This document shows, piece after piece, positions 7,996 to 8,019 of a DNA stretch of 8,019 nucleotides. Source of the DNA: an uncultured Flavobacteriia bacterium (GTDB lineage Bacteria; Bacteroidota; Bacteroidia; Flavobacteriales; Flavobacteriaceae); the NCBI GenBank assembly GCA_946482495.1, contig CAMLRV010000094.1, positions 1 to 8,019 on the forward strand, written 5' to 3'. The notes under the pieces are model-generated. The model was not told the DNA's origin. It worked only from the letters and a program-made list of their open reading frames with translations, and searched no databases. Positions within the stretch are counted from its first letter, which is position 1. Each line of letters begins with the position of its first letter. The position numbers and the translations under genes are program-made.

Positions 7996-8019
7996 CTGAT
8001 AAATTCTTGAATTTGTCAG
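7996..8019 (+). terminator. Hairpin after mgsA, cut by the window end
   Basis: CTGATAAATT (7996-8005) pairs with AATTTGTCAG (8010-8019), ten pairs with one T-G, around the loop CTTG. It starts 12 bases after the mgsA stop and is preceded by AAAAGAC (7989-7995), whose complement and T-run would be expected just past the right edge. A terminator ending the nhaA-mgsA transcript is likely, but the diagnostic T-run is outside the window. Confidence 0.55.

Overview
The window looks like chromosomal DNA of a Bacteroidota species, most likely family Flavobacteriaceae (Flavobacterium-like). The clues are strongly A+T-rich DNA, start codons preceded by A/T-rich leaders without Shine-Dalgarno sequences, Bacteroidota-type -7 promoter elements (TAnnTTTG), and protein sequences that read as flavobacterial versions of their families. 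The genus call is inference.

All six genes lie on the + strand. From left to right: (1) the 3' two-thirds or so of a tamB-like gene, an envelope protein of the TamB/AsmA-like class, open at the left edge; (2) pfkA, ATP-dependent 6-phosphofructokinase, after a 195-bp spacer; (3) gapA, NAD-type glyceraldehyde-3-phosphate dehydrogenase, after a 196-bp A-rich spacer that holds CTTTGCG-type repeat units and a terminator-like hairpin; (4) a BadF/BadG/BcrA/BcrD-type small-molecule kinase, possibly an N-acetylglucosamine or related amino-sugar kinase; (5) a strong intrinsic terminator and a fresh promoter element, then nhaA (Na+/H+ antiporter); (6) mgsA (methylglyoxal synthase) only 10 bp after nhaA. 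The right edge cuts a hairpin that is probably the mgsA terminator.

Metabolically, four genes sit around the upper glycolysis/triose-phosphate node. The kinase may feed amino sugar towards fructose-6-phosphate, PfkA makes fructose-1,6-bisphosphate, GapA consumes glyceraldehyde-3-phosphate, and MgsA drains dihydroxyacetone phosphate to methylglyoxal. NhaA is the outsider; its tight coupling to mgsA suggests a link between methylglyoxal production and cytoplasmic pH or Na+ homeostasis.

This is essentially a housekeeping region. I see no mobile element, CRISPR array, tRNA, rRNA, defence system or clear novel system. The points worth a second look are the pfkA-gapA spacer, unusual residues in GapA (including a Ser in place of the second Cys of the active-site motif), a divergent motif in the kinase, and the nhaA-mgsA pairing.
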